NCBI GenBank assembly: GCA_965115915.1
Contig: OZ220483.1
Span: 186,001-250,000, forward strand
Origin: G965115915 sp965115915
GTDB taxonomy: Bacteria > Pseudomonadota > Gammaproteobacteria > Eutrophobiales > Eutrophobiaceae
DNA length: 64,000 nt
Reading direction: 5' to 3'
The notes beneath the pieces are model-generated. The model was not told where the DNA came from. It did no database searches and saw only the letters and a list, made by a program, of their open reading frames with translations. Positions 1 to 8,741 of this stretch are shown piece by piece. Position 1 is the stretch's first letter, and the number at the start of each line of letters is the position of its first letter. The translations under genes were made by a program, and so were the position numbers.

Positions 1-514
1 AGACACCGGCTTCATCTGCCTGACGGATGAATAACCGCAGCGCATCGTCCCAGGCTCGACACTCCCGGCGGGCAACCAGATCGAAACCCAAGGCTTCCCG
101 CATCCGGGCCGCGATCGTTTCAGGGGACGCATCGACCGACGCACTGCCGACAAAACCGAGTTCCGACTCGCCGGCGACGCGTGCGAAATCCCGATACCAG
201 CTCTGCCGCTCCTGGCAGGCGTAGATCATGTCCAGCAGGTTCGGGCTTGGCCGCGTAACCGCATGACCGGCGAAAGTGCGGAAGTCCGGGATGGGCACGG
301 CTTCCTCCGGCGGCTCCGACAGGAACAGGTAGCCGACCGGCGCATGAACAGTGCGGGCAAACGCCTCCACCTGCTTCAGCGTGGGCTGCTCTTGGCCGGA
401 TTCCCACAGGGGCAGCTTCTTGAAATTGACCTTGACGGCCAAGTCTTGCTGCGTGACCCCGGCGCGCTCGCGTGCCCAGCGGAGAAGGTCGGGATTGACG
501 GAAACGCGGGTCAT
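1..514 (-). CDS. XRE-family HTH / ImmA-IrrE-type protein, C-terminus beyond the window
   Basis: Reading the minus strand from the ATG at 514 gives an open frame of about 171 residues that runs off the left edge. Residues 1-60 look like an XRE helix-turn-helix (VTQQDLA, then KLPLWESGQEQPTLKQVE). The text that follows (GYLFLSEPPEE, IPDFRT) is characteristic of XRE regulators fused to an ImmA/IrrE zinc-peptidase domain; the HEXXH active site would lie outside the window and is not seen. Such proteins commonly act as antitoxins or stress regulators, often with a PIN/DUF4411 toxin. A small upstream frame ends at 511 and overlaps this start by ATGA, so translation may be coupled. The domain architecture is family knowledge; the peptidase half is inferred. 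Confidence 0.72.
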   Translation of the reverse strand, partial: MTRVSVNPDLLRWARERAGVTQQDLAVKVNFKKLPLWESGQEQPTLKQVEAFARTVHAPVGYLFLSEPPEEAVPIPDFRTFAGHAVTRPSPNLLDMIYACQERQSWYRDFARVAGESELGFVGSASVDASPETIAARMREALGFDLVARRECRAWDDALRLFIRQADEAGV

Positions 515-759
515 CGCTCCCCCGCCAAGTTCGTCAGAGCGGCCTTCAGGATCTGGAAGCAGACCTTGGCGGTGTGCTCATCCGGTGTGAAACCCGAAGC
601 CATCTGCGCGTCAATCGGCATTCTATGAATGTTTGGAACGGCGAACTCGCGGGTCAGACGGCTTCCGTCGTGACAATTCGTGGGAAAGCCGGTCGACCGA
701 TCAGCCGTTCGGCGATGCCGCGAGCCTTTTCCAACCTCGCTGTCCGTCAACGAACTCAT
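511..759 (-). CDS. Possible small ORF coupled to the XRE/ImmA gene
   Basis: This is a short frame of up to 82 codons whose stop overlaps the start of the XRE/ImmA gene by ATGA, the only reason to take it seriously. A shorter version starting at the ATG at 621 would give 36 residues (beginning MPIDAQMASGF). No domain is recognised. It could be an uncharacterised upstream partner or a leader that couples translation, or simply chance. The region above about 640 has no coding character that can be pointed to. Confidence 0.28.
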   Translation of the reverse strand: MSSLTDSEVGKGSRHRRTADRSTGFPTNCHDGSRLTREFAVPNIHRMPIDAQMASGFTPDEHTAKVCFQILKAALTNLAGER

Positions 760-1467
760 ACCACTGCTTCTATCGTATTATCGACATCACGGAGACGAAT
801 GTTTGTCGGACACGAGCTTTGGGAGAAACGGTTCAACGGCAGTCGATATGGTCCTGGACATTTCGTGCTCCGTGGCCTTACTTAATCTACATAATGGCAA
901 ATAGCCTTATTTGATGTCAATTGATTGTGGGGGGAAGCCGAGCCCCGACAGTTTCATTGTTTTGAACTCGCACATTGCCGCTATCGATCACTCCCCCCTC
1001 GAGGGGGGAGTACGCGGCAGCCAAGCCGTGAGGCGCTGGCTGCTGCGGTGGGGGGAAGACCGAACCCCCGCAGTTTCATTGTCGCGCACCCGCACATTGC
1101 CACTATCCATCACTCCCCCCTCGAGGGGGAGTACGCGGCAGCCGAGCCGCAAGGCGACGGCTGCTGCGGTGGGGGGAGGAAAAGACGCTAGCGCTGGCCT
1201 CGCCCAATACCAGCGCCACTAAACTGGACTTGAAAACGCCCATGGAGTATCTTCGTGAAGACAGAATGGCCGGGTCCCATAGCCTCGTTGTCGTGCACCC
1301 GCACACCGGATTGACGCCAAGACCGGACCGAGAGACTTTCTGTTCCGCGAGTGATGCGGGAGTCACGATCCTGAGCCAGGCCGTGGAGCATGTTGACCCG
1401 TGATTGTGAGGAAATTACAACGCAGTGCCAACGGCGTACCCGAATCCTGCAAGTTATAAGAAACAGT
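760..1467. other. Non-coding stretch with dispersed repeats
   Basis: No convincing gene lies between the small minus-strand frame and the methyltransferase. The central part (about 927-1180) is a two-unit tandem repeat of the genome's palindromic repeat family, and a short fragment of the same family recurs near 1281-1306 (CGTTGTCGTGCACCCGCAC). Sequence on either side shows nothing recognisable. Short frames here follow the GC-rich repeat and differ between copies, so they are not called as genes. Confidence 0.6.
927..1180 (-). repeat. Tandem 121-bp palindromic repeat, two units plus start of a third
   Basis: GTGGGGGG recurs at 927, 1048 and 1169, giving a period of exactly 121 bp. Each unit holds a motif resembling CAGTTTCATTGT...CCCGCACATTGCC, a GC palindrome built on CTCCCCCCTCGAGGGGGGAG, and an imperfect stem GGCAGCC...GGCTGCTGC. 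The same modules occur in inverted orientation in the 9.6-10.6 kb array. The strand given is relative to that array. This is a REP/BIME-like or MITE-like element by structure; no transposase for it is present in the window. Confidence 0.85.
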
Positions 1468-2454
1468 ATGTCTGATCGCGCCCCGAGAAATCGAACCATG
1501 GTATGTACTCCGGAGGAGTTGCTTGAACTTTCCGAGGCGATCTTGCGACTGGACAATGCGGTTGATCGTCAAGACGTGGATTGCCAACTGATCGCAGGTG
1601 ACTTCTTTCAGATCGCTGCGTATCTTCCCCGCCAATTCATCGACTTGCTGATACTCGATCCGCCGTACAACCTGACTAAAGACTTCAATGGCAATCGCTT
1701 CAGGAAACGCGACAAAGACAGTTATATCGCATGGTTTCGGAGCGCTATGGATTTGCTGGTTCCAATGATCAAACCCAGTGCCACAGTGTATGTGTGCTCC
1801 GACTGGAGGACATCAACGCTGGTGCTTCCGGTTTTGGAAGAACGATTCGTTGTGCGAAACAGGATCACCTGGGAACGAGAAAAGGGACGAGGGGCCAGGC
1901 GGAATTGGAAGAACAACACGGAAGATATCTGGTTCTGCACCAATTCCGAAGACTACTATTTCGATGTGGACGCGGTAAAGCTGAAGCGCAAAGTATTGGC
2001 CCCGTATCGTGTGAACGGAGAACCGAAAGACTGGAAACAGGAGATCGATGGTGGCTATAGATTAACGCACCCATCGAATATATGGACGGATTTGACAGTG
2101 CCATTCTGGTCGATGCCTGAAAACACTCCGCATCCCGCACAAAAGCCGGAAAAGCTGTTTGCGAAATTGGTGCTTGCCAGTTCCAAAGCGAATGATTTTG
2201 TCTTTGATCCGTTTCTGGGCAGCGGCACATCTGCCGTTGTGGCGGAAAAGCTGGGGAGACGTTGGTGTGGTATTGACATCAACACGGAGTATCTTTGCTG
2301 GGCACGAAAACGTATTTGTGCCGCACGAATCGATCCAGGCATCCAGGGCTACAGCAAAGGTGTCTTCTGGGAGCGCAATTCCCTCCCTCAGCAACGCAAG
2401 ACGTCCATTGTGAAAGGGCAGGAAGACACTTGTCAGGGGGCACTTTTCAAATGA
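1468..2454 (+). CDS. Site-specific DNA methyltransferase (beta-type N6-A/N4-C)
   Basis: This is a DNA-modifying enzyme that uses S-adenosylmethionine to methylate an exocyclic amine in a specific target. With the ATG at 1468 the protein has 328 residues. The catalytic motif IV DPPYN is at residues 64-68 and the SAM-binding motif DPFLGSGTS is at 247-255, so the catalytic block precedes the SAM motif as in beta-class enzymes. The paired HPAQKPE motif is also present before the SAM motif. Starts at 1390 and 1498 are possible; none has a strong ribosome site. The stop overlaps the ATG of a short downstream frame by ATGA, the arrangement expected for a restriction-modification pair. The downstream partner looks broken, so this may now be an orphan methylase. 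The target sequence cannot be read from the protein. Confidence 0.9.
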   Translation: MSDRAPRNRTMVCTPEELLELSEAILRLDNAVDRQDVDCQLIAGDFFQIAAYLPRQFIDLLILDPPYNLTKDFNGNRFRKRDKDSYIAWFRSAMDLLVPMIKPSATVYVCSDWRTSTLVLPVLEERFVVRNRITWEREKGRGARRNWKNNTEDIWFCTNSEDYYFDVDAVKLKRKVLAPYRVNGEPKDWKQEIDGGYRLTHPSNIWTDLTVPFWSMPENTPHPAQKPEKLFAKLVLASSKANDFVFDPFLGSGTSAVVAEKLGRRWCGIDINTEYLCWARKRICAARIDPGIQGYSKGVFWERNSLPQQRKTSIVKGQEDTCQGALFK

Positions 2455-2654
2455 AGTCGCGCTTCTATTATCAGGGGCACCATGAGCAAGTCGCAATTGC
2501 GATAAAGGAATACATCAATGCCCTGGACAGTTTTTTTCTCCTCAAACCGCTGGTAGCTTTCTTGGCCATCTCCTCCGGGTGGGGGCGGTGCGATGGCCCG
2601 GGGCGATGGCGATCATGGGGTATGCGAGTACAGGCGAATGAGTACAGACATTAA
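2451..2654 (+). pseudogene. Likely remnant of a restriction endonuclease gene
   Basis: The frame begins with an ATG overlapping the methyltransferase stop (ATGA) and gives about 40 residues of protein-like sequence (start MKSRFYYQGHHEQ, then AIKEYINALDSFF). After that it degenerates into GC-rich, low-complexity translation and stops at 2654, overlapping the next gene. The position is where the cognate endonuclease of a type II system would lie, and a complete one would be several times longer. The restriction identity is inferred from context only; a genuine small protein is an alternative. Confidence 0.5.
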
Positions 2655-3657
2655 CTGTCCGATTTGGGGGACAAAAGCGACCGAGCATGATGCGGATGGC
2701 GAGGACGGTCGCAGGATCGATTCACCCCGCGCCGGCGGCTGCTATTTCATATCCGCCGAGGCGGAAGAAAAGCTCAGGGGCTGCGATACCTCGGTAAAGG
2801 CGCGTCTGACCACATGGTTGAACGACCAACGGCGCTGGGGTGTCGACTGTCCGAAAGTTGATGCCGGTAGACTCGATGATTCCAGGAAACGCCCCCGATT
2901 GCCTGTGTACCAGCAGGCTTACCGACTGCTACGCTTTCTGGCGAGTCAGGAATCGCATCCGGGTTCCATAGTTTGGGTACCCGGCTATGATGAAACTGCT
3001 CCCGAGGATCTTCCGTTGGCGCTTTCCTGGGTAGAGTCCTCGGCAGATTCTTCGTACGAAGGAGACTGGTTCGGGGAGATCGAGTTTTTTATGAGGTATC
3101 TTGAGCAGCAGGGATGGGTAAGTAACCATAGTCCAGGAGACCCTGGATCGATGCGTCGCCAATTGACTGTGGACGGCCATGCCCGGCTGGCCGAGTTGGA
3201 GAAGCCCCATATACCGTCCACCAAGGCCTTTGTCGCGATGTCGTTCGACGCTTCCATGGACGATGCATTTGAAGATGGCATTAAGCTAGGGATCCGAGAC
3301 GCCGGATACGAGCCGATACGGATCGACCGGAAGCAGCATATCAACAGGATAGACGACGAGATCATGACCGAGATACGGCGGTCCCGCTTTGTCGTGGCGG
3401 ATCTCACACCCGGGGATAAAGGAGCATGTGGGGGCGTCTATTTCGAGGCCGGTTTCGCTATGGGGCTCAACATTCAGGTCATATACTGTTGCCGAAAGGA
3501 CAAGTCAGATGATGTGCATTTCAATGTGCGGCAATACAATCGCATCGAGTGGGAGTCGGCAGAGGACTTGCGGCGCCAATTGACCGATTGTATCGCAGAG
3601 GTCATCCGAGATGGGCCGCACAAAAAGCCGCCCGACCACGACCACGACCCCGACTGA
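2638..3657 (+). CDS. Defence-type protein with C-terminal nucleoside deoxyribosyltransferase/TIR-like domain
   Basis: The ATG at 2638 gives 339 residues beginning MSTDINCPIWGT; a start at 2593 would add 15 unlikely residues. Residues 1-60 carry a CPIWGT...DSPRAGGCYFIS module that, from memory, opens various defence-island proteins. Residues from about 195 to 325 form a Rossmann-like domain: KAFVAMSFDASMDDAF, GYEPIRID, DDEIMTEIRRSRFVVADLT, GVYFEAGFAMGL, then HFNVRQYNRIEW. This resembles the nucleoside 2-deoxyribosyltransferase / TIR-like fold that cleaves N-glycosidic bonds of nucleotides or NAD. The acidic residue in YFEAGFA is the likely catalytic one. It lies between a DNA methylase and a SIR2 gene. 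Activity on NAD or nucleotides in phage defence is inference. Confidence 0.72.
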   Translation: MSTDINCPIWGTKATEHDADGEDGRRIDSPRAGGCYFISAEAEEKLRGCDTSVKARLTTWLNDQRRWGVDCPKVDAGRLDDSRKRPRLPVYQQAYRLLRFLASQESHPGSIVWVPGYDETAPEDLPLALSWVESSADSSYEGDWFGEIEFFMRYLEQQGWVSNHSPGDPGSMRRQLTVDGHARLAELEKPHIPSTKAFVAMSFDASMDDAFEDGIKLGIRDAGYEPIRIDRKQHINRIDDEIMTEIRRSRFVVADLTPGDKGACGGVYFEAGFAMGLNIQVIYCCRKDKSDDVHFNVRQYNRIEWESAEDLRRQLTDCIAEVIRDGPHKKPPDHDHDPD

Positions 3658-3953
3658 GCCGCCTCCACACCCTTGCAGCGGATCACTGAGAAGCCCGACA
3701 GGCTGGTGTGGCGCCCCACCGCCGAAAAACGTGGCTCGCCGCTATGTCCGCATGCCCTGCCGCACCCGCAGGCCAGACGACGCCACGGCATAAACAAATG
3801 GATGCTACGATTCGCAGGCGATGTTTATTTGTTTCTTGGGAAACAGGGCCGTGCACCCAGCAGATGGGTGGTCCCGAGTTGGTATCGTGTCGACGCGATG
3901 CCCCGGGAAAAAACTGTCAAGCGAACCTCAATGTACTACTGGAATAGGCCAGC
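3658..3953. other. Intergenic region before the SIR2 gene
   Basis: There is no gene in these 296 bases. An inverted pair AAACAAAT (3792-3799) and ATTTGTTT (3837-3844) separated by 37 bases is the only structure noted, and it could be an operator or a weak hairpin. The gap argues against tight operon coupling of the genes on either side and probably contains the promoter of the SIR2 gene. Confidence 0.45.
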
Positions 3954-6900
3954 ATGCAATTTGTGAAGGGAGGTCCGGACGTCCCGGAGCAATTGCTGCG
4001 AGCCCATGAAGATGGACAGGTTGTCTTTTTTTGCGGGGCAGGAATTTCTTGTTCCGCTGGACTGCCAACTTTCTCCGACTTGGTTTTGCAACTCTACGAC
4101 GCCATGGACACTGAGCCCGGTCCGGTCGAGGCTGTGGCCATCAAGGCCAACCAGTATGACACGGCGATAGGGCTGCTGGAGGAAAGAGTTAAACGCAAGA
4201 CTGTGCGCGAAGCATTGACCAAAATCCTCACACCCGATATCGATGACCCGAAGGTTACGGCGACCCATGAAGCACTATTGACATTAGGGAAAAACCGGGA
4301 AGAGCGCACGCGACTGATAACGACCAATTTCGATCGGTTGTTCGAAGAGGTGATCGTGAAAACGACGCGGCAAGTGGATCATTTTCGTGCTCCGCTGCTT
4401 CCGATACCGAAGAAGCGTTGGGACGGGTTGGTCTACCTGCACGGACTGTTGACCGAGAACCCTTCGGAGAGCGACCTCGAAAGGCTCGTCGTCTCCAGCG
4501 GCGATTTCGGTCTCGCATACCTCGTCGAACGCTGGGCGGCGCGATTTGTGAGTGAGTTGCTTCGGAACTTCACGGTTTGTTTTGTTGGCTACAGTATTGA
4601 CGACCCGATGCTGAGATACATGATGGACGCCCTCGCCGCGGATGGGGTGCTGGGGGAATCATCTCTGGAGATGTTCGCATTCGGGAGCTTTCCCAATGGC
4701 AAGGAAAAGGATGTCGAGAGGGAGTGGAGAGCCAAGAATGTAACGCCCATTCTTTACCGTAAACATCGGCGCCATGCCTATCTGCACCGGACCCTGTCGG
4801 TTTGGTCGAAGATCTACCGTGATGGGGCGCAGGGTAAAGAACGAATCGTTGTTGAGAGTGCCATGACGCTACCCATTGAGAGCACGGAACAGGATGACTT
4901 CGTCGGACGAATGATCTGGGCGTTGAGCGATCCGAGTGGGCTCCCGGCGAGACGCTTCGCGGAGTTTGATCCGGTTCCTCCGATCGACTGGCTGGAGCCG
5001 TTGAGCGAGGAGCGCTTCGGTCATGCCGATTTGGCACACTTCGGCGTATCTCCCAATCGTGCTGTCGACAAAGATCTTGCATTCAGTCTGACGTGCAGGC
5101 CCTCACCGTATGCACTTGCGCCATGGATGGCACTCGTACACTCCGGTGCGGAGTCCGAGTCCTGGGACGAGGTAATGGAGCAGATCGCACGGTGGCTGAT
5201 ACGTCACCTCGACGATCCCACCGTGCTGCTCTGGTTCGTGAAACGCGGCAGTGTATTGCACGAAAAAATGGCGCAGTCTATCGAATACAGGTTGGAGAAG
5301 CTTAACAGTCCGGAGCAAAACAACCACCAGGCGGAACTCGAACGGATCCGTACGAACGCGCCGAAAGCGATTCCATGCCCCAGTATACGTACGTTCTGGC
5401 AGTTGCTGTTAAAGGGGCACATGAGAGCTCGGGTGGACCATATCGGTTTTTATGGCTGGTATGAGAAGTTCAAACGCGACGGACTTACCATCATCCTGCG
5501 CTTCGATCTGCGTGAGAAGCTGGCGCCTCGCGTAGTGCTGAAAGAGTCTTTTTCCAAGCTGAGGGCAGAAGTAGTTCTGTCCTCTCGGGACGTACGTTCG
5601 AAACTCCGAGAGCTCGACGAAGACGCACGCTGGGCCGAAGTGCTGCCTGAGTTGCTGAACGAATTCACGGGGCTGCTACGCGACGCGCTGGATCTCATGC
5701 GCGAACTTGGGCAGGCGAATGCACGGAGCGATCGATCTTGCCTTGACCAGCCTTCGATCAGTAAGCATCCCCAGAACCGCGACTCTCAAGACTGGACGCC
5801 CTTGATCGAACTGGTCCGGGATGCCTGGCTCGCGACCTGTGATCAGTCACCCCAAAAGGCCCGTGCCGCCGCAGAGGACTGGTGGCAAGTCCCCTATCCC
5901 GTGTTCCGGCGCCTGGCACTCTTTGCCGCTGCTCAAGATGATATCATTCCTCGGCACCAGGCGCTCGACTGGCTACTGTCGGACGAGTGTTGGTGGCTGT
6001 GTACTACGGAAACTTTGCGCGAGGCCATGCGACTGCTGGTTGCCCTCGCTCCTCGATTGCAGGAGGCGGAACTGGATCGGGTCGAGAAGGCGATTTTGGT
6101 GGGTCCGCCTCGTGCGATGTCCCGAGATGACATGGAAGCGGAGGACTGGGCTCGGATCCAGGATCGGTATATCTGGTTGCGGCTTGCAAAGCTTGCAGAG
6201 AGTGGCGCAAAGCTCAGTGCGGTGGGGTCCGAGCGAATGGACGAGATTTCGGCGCGTTATCCGGATTGGCAACTGGCCGAAAATGAAAGCGACGAATTTT
6301 TGTTCTGGATAGGAGAGTCAAGTGAGGGTCTCGAATGTGTCGCGACGCCACGTGAACCGAAACAACTCATCGAATGGCTGAAGGCGAACGCCGATAACGA
6401 TTCGTGGCAGGATGATGACTGGTCCAAGCGTTGCCGCGAGGACTTCGACGCGACCTCCTGCGCATTATCTGAACTTGCGAAGCAGAAAATTTGGCCACGA
6501 CGAGGCTGGCGCAAAGCCCTGCAAGCGTGGACAGAGAAGGATCTACTCGATCGCTCCTGGGATAAAATGGCTTTAATCGTGCATCAATCGCCAGATGAGG
6601 TTCTACATGCGCTTTGGGATGACGTTGGCCGTTGGTTGCGTACGCTTGCCAAAGACTTCAAAGGGCAAGAGGAAAGATTCCTGAAGTTATGTGATCGACT
6701 CCTCGGTCTGGAGTGCGAAGAGGAAGAAGAGTCCGACGATCCAGTGCAGTGTGCCCTTAATCATCCGGTGGGTCATGCTACGGACGCGCTGATTCGATGG
6801 TGGTTTCGGAGACCACTCAAGGACGATCAGAGATTGTACGAGCCTTTGATCCCCAGATTTTCGAGCATTTGCGACCTGTCTATCGAGAAGTTCCGCCATG

Positions 6901-7688
6901 GACGCGTACTGCTCGCGGCGCATGCCGTTGCATTATTTCGGGTGGATCGCGATTGGGCAACGCAACACGTGTTGCCACTGTTCGAGTGGGAGCGTTCCGA
7001 GGTGGAGGCGAAAGCGGCATGGAGCGGATTCCTCTGGTCACCGCGGCTTTATCCTCCCTTGATGGAAGCATTCAAGCCAGCATTCCTGGACACCGCAAAC
7101 CACTATGAGAATCTTGGGCAGTATGGTGTCCAGTACGCGTCGCTGCTGACGTTTGCCGCAATGGATCTCTCGGACGTTTTCACGCGCCGTGAACTTGCCA
7201 GGGCGACCGCGGCTCTGTCGCGGGAAGGGCTGAACAATGTAGCTGCGACGCTCGTGCGGGCGCTCGAAGGAGCGGGGGGACAACGCGCCGAATACTGTAG
7301 GAATCGGGTCAAGCCATACCTGATGAATATCTGGCCGAAGACGCAGGCTGTTGCCTCCGCATCGATCGCGGAGAGTTTCGCTCACGTGTGTGTCGAAATG
7401 GAGGATGCATTCCCAGAGGTGCTAAAAAAGGTTTATCCGTGGCTACAAGGAGTGGATCGTCCCGATCAAGTCGTCCGTCAGCTTCACAAAGTGAAGCTGG
7501 ATGAGCGATTTCCCGAAGCGACGCTGAAGCTTCTGGACGTGATAATCACCGAGAAAGGGTACTGGTTACCGACGGCTCTTGAAGAGTGTCTTCGAGCCAT
7601 CCGTGCGGAGATGTCGGGGGTCGAAACGGACCGCCGATTCCAGAGGTTGGCCGAATACCTCCGGGCTCGTGGGGGACGGATCGACTGA
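3954..7688 (+). CDS. Large SIR2-domain defence protein (DSR-like)
   Basis: This is a 1244-residue protein with an N-terminal sirtuin-like domain. GAGIS is at residues 28-32, followed by SAGLPTFSDLV; TTNFD is at 123-127, YLHG with the candidate catalytic histidine at 161-164, and FVGYSIDDPML near 210-220. SIR2 domains of this class hydrolyse NAD to cause abortive infection in defence-associated sirtuins (DSR), Thoeris ThsA and SIR2-STAND proteins. The remaining 900 residues are rich in Trp, Glu and Arg and look all-alpha. No Walker A motif is visible, which argues against a STAND NTPase. From memory the layout fits DSR1/DUF4020-type proteins. It stands alone or with the preceding deoxyribosyltransferase-like gene. 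NADase activity and phage sensing by the C-terminal part are inferred. Confidence 0.85.
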   Translation: MQFVKGGPDVPEQLLRAHEDGQVVFFCGAGISCSAGLPTFSDLVLQLYDAMDTEPGPVEAVAIKANQYDTAIGLLEERVKRKTVREALTKILTPDIDDPKVTATHEALLTLGKNREERTRLITTNFDRLFEEVIVKTTRQVDHFRAPLLPIPKKRWDGLVYLHGLLTENPSESDLERLVVSSGDFGLAYLVERWAARFVSELLRNFTVCFVGYSIDDPMLRYMMDALAADGVLGESSLEMFAFGSFPNGKEKDVEREWRAKNVTPILYRKHRRHAYLHRTLSVWSKIYRDGAQGKERIVVESAMTLPIESTEQDDFVGRMIWALSDPSGLPARRFAEFDPVPPIDWLEPLSEERFGHADLAHFGVSPNRAVDKDLAFSLTCRPSPYALAPWMALVHSGAESESWDEVMEQIARWLIRHLDDPTVLLWFVKRGSVLHEKMAQSIEYRLEKLNSPEQNNHQAELERIRTNAPKAIPCPSIRTFWQLLLKGHMRARVDHIGFYGWYEKFKRDGLTIILRFDLREKLAPRVVLKESFSKLRAEVVLSSRDVRSKLRELDEDARWAEVLPELLNEFTGLLRDALDLMRELGQANARSDRSCLDQPSISKHPQNRDSQDWTPLIELVRDAWLATCDQSPQKARAAAEDWWQVPYPVFRRLALFAAAQDDIIPRHQALDWLLSDECWWLCTTETLREAMRLLVALAPRLQEAELDRVEKAILVGPPRAMSRDDMEAEDWARIQDRYIWLRLAKLAESGAKLSAVGSERMDEISARYPDWQLAENESDEFLFWIGESSEGLECVATPREPKQLIEWLKANADNDSWQDDDWSKRCREDFDATSCALSELAKQKIWPRRGWRKALQAWTEKDLLDRSWDKMALIVHQSPDEVLHALWDDVGRWLRTLAKDFKGQEERFLKLCDRLLGLECEEEEESDDPVQCALNHPVGHATDALIRWWFRRPLKDDQRLYEPLIPRFSSICDLSIEKFRHGRVLLAAHAVALFRVDRDWATQHVLPLFEWERSEVEAKAAWSGFLWSPRLYPPLMEAFKPAFLDTANHYENLGQYGVQYASLLTFAAMDLSDVFTRRELARATAALSREGLNNVAATLVRALEGAGGQRAEYCRNRVKPYLMNIWPKTQAVASASIAESFAHVCVEMEDAFPEVLKKVYPWLQGVDRPDQVVRQLHKVKLDERFPEATLKLLDVIITEKGYWLPTALEECLRAIRAEMSGVETDRRFQRLAEYLRARGGRID

Positions 7689-7873
7689 TGCATATGTCTA
7701 TTTGTCAATTCCGATGTCGATTGTGACGCATCGTCGCTAAAGTGTGCCGTATGTGTGTCCTGTGGTGTCTGCGGACGATGTGTTGAAAGCGGACAGGGTG
7801 GTGGGGAAAGCCTTGTGAAATATGCAGGACACTTTTGCCCAGGCGAAACCGGGGCATCTTGACGCTCAGTGCA

Positions 7874-8656
7874 TCAGGAACGCACGGGCAGATCGAATTC
7901 GGCCACTACCGGGCAGTGGTCGGAGGGTCGCTCCCGGGTACGAAAGTCGCGTACCGTGTAGCAGTGGCGACAGTGTTCCGCAGCGTACGCACTGGCGAGG
8001 ATATGGTCGAGGCGCAGCCCCAGGTTGCGTCGGAAAGCGGCCTGTCGGTAATCCCACCAGGTGAACACATTGTCCTGGTTCTCGAACAGGCGCAAGCAAT
8101 CGTGCATGCCGAGGGTGATTAGCTGACGAAAGGCCTGGCGTTCCGGTTCGCTGACCAGCACCTTCCCCTGCCAGGCGGCTGGGTCATGCACGTCCCGGTC
8201 CTCTGGCGCGATGTTGAGGTCCCCAAGCAGGATCAGGCCGCGGTGCTCTGTCCGCAGTTGGTCCACAAAGCGATGCAGGTGTTGCAGCCAGTCCAGTTTG
8301 TAGTGGTACTTCTCCGAACCGATCTCGGACCCCATCGGGACGTATACGTTGAGTATGCAGAGCTCTCCAAGCGTCGCGGCCAGGACCCGGCGTTGCGGGT
8401 CCGCATAATCCGGCAGTGATGTGGCAACGGGTGTCATCCGCTCCCGGCTCAGCAGGGCCACCCCGTTGTAGGATTTCTGTCCGCAATACAGGCTTTGGTA
8501 CTGTGCCTGTTGCAGTGCCTCCAGTGGAAACTGCGCATCGCTGACCTTCGTCTCCTGAAGCGCCAGCACGTCGGGCGCCTGTGCGTCCAGAAAGTCCAGA
8601 ACGTGTGACAGTCTGGTGCGCAGGGAATTGACATTCCAGGTGGCGATCTTGAACAT
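7874..8656 (-). CDS. xthA: Exodeoxyribonuclease III
   Basis: This is an AP endonuclease and 3'-5' exonuclease of base-excision repair, 260 residues, close to the usual 268. It starts MFKIATWNVNSLRTRL; the metal-binding Glu is in LALQETKV, and GDLNIAPEDRDVH and the C-terminal DHILAS and PSDHCPVVAE motifs of the endonuclease/exonuclease/phosphatase fold are all present, so it should be active. It is followed upstream (8657-8741) by a short GC-rich gap and then radC on the same strand, and may be co-transcribed with it. Confidence 0.96.
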   Translation of the reverse strand: MFKIATWNVNSLRTRLSHVLDFLDAQAPDVLALQETKVSDAQFPLEALQQAQYQSLYCGQKSYNGVALLSRERMTPVATSLPDYADPQRRVLAATLGELCILNVYVPMGSEIGSEKYHYKLDWLQHLHRFVDQLRTEHRGLILLGDLNIAPEDRDVHDPAAWQGKVLVSEPERQAFRQLITLGMHDCLRLFENQDNVFTWWDYRQAAFRRNLGLRLDHILASAYAAEHCRHCYTVRDFRTRERPSDHCPVVAEFDLPVRS

Positions 8657-8741
8657 GACCGGGGCGTGTGCAGGGGTAGCGGGTGCAGGTGCCGGTGTGG
8701 CACTTGGGCGGCCGGGCCTCAGCCCGGGCTACCAATGATTG

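Noticed and set aside
2638..7688. Thoeris system (ThsA/ThsB)
   Set aside because: The SIR2 protein is far larger than ThsA, no SLOG-type domain is recognised, and the partner resembles a deoxyribosyltransferase more than a canonical TIR protein.
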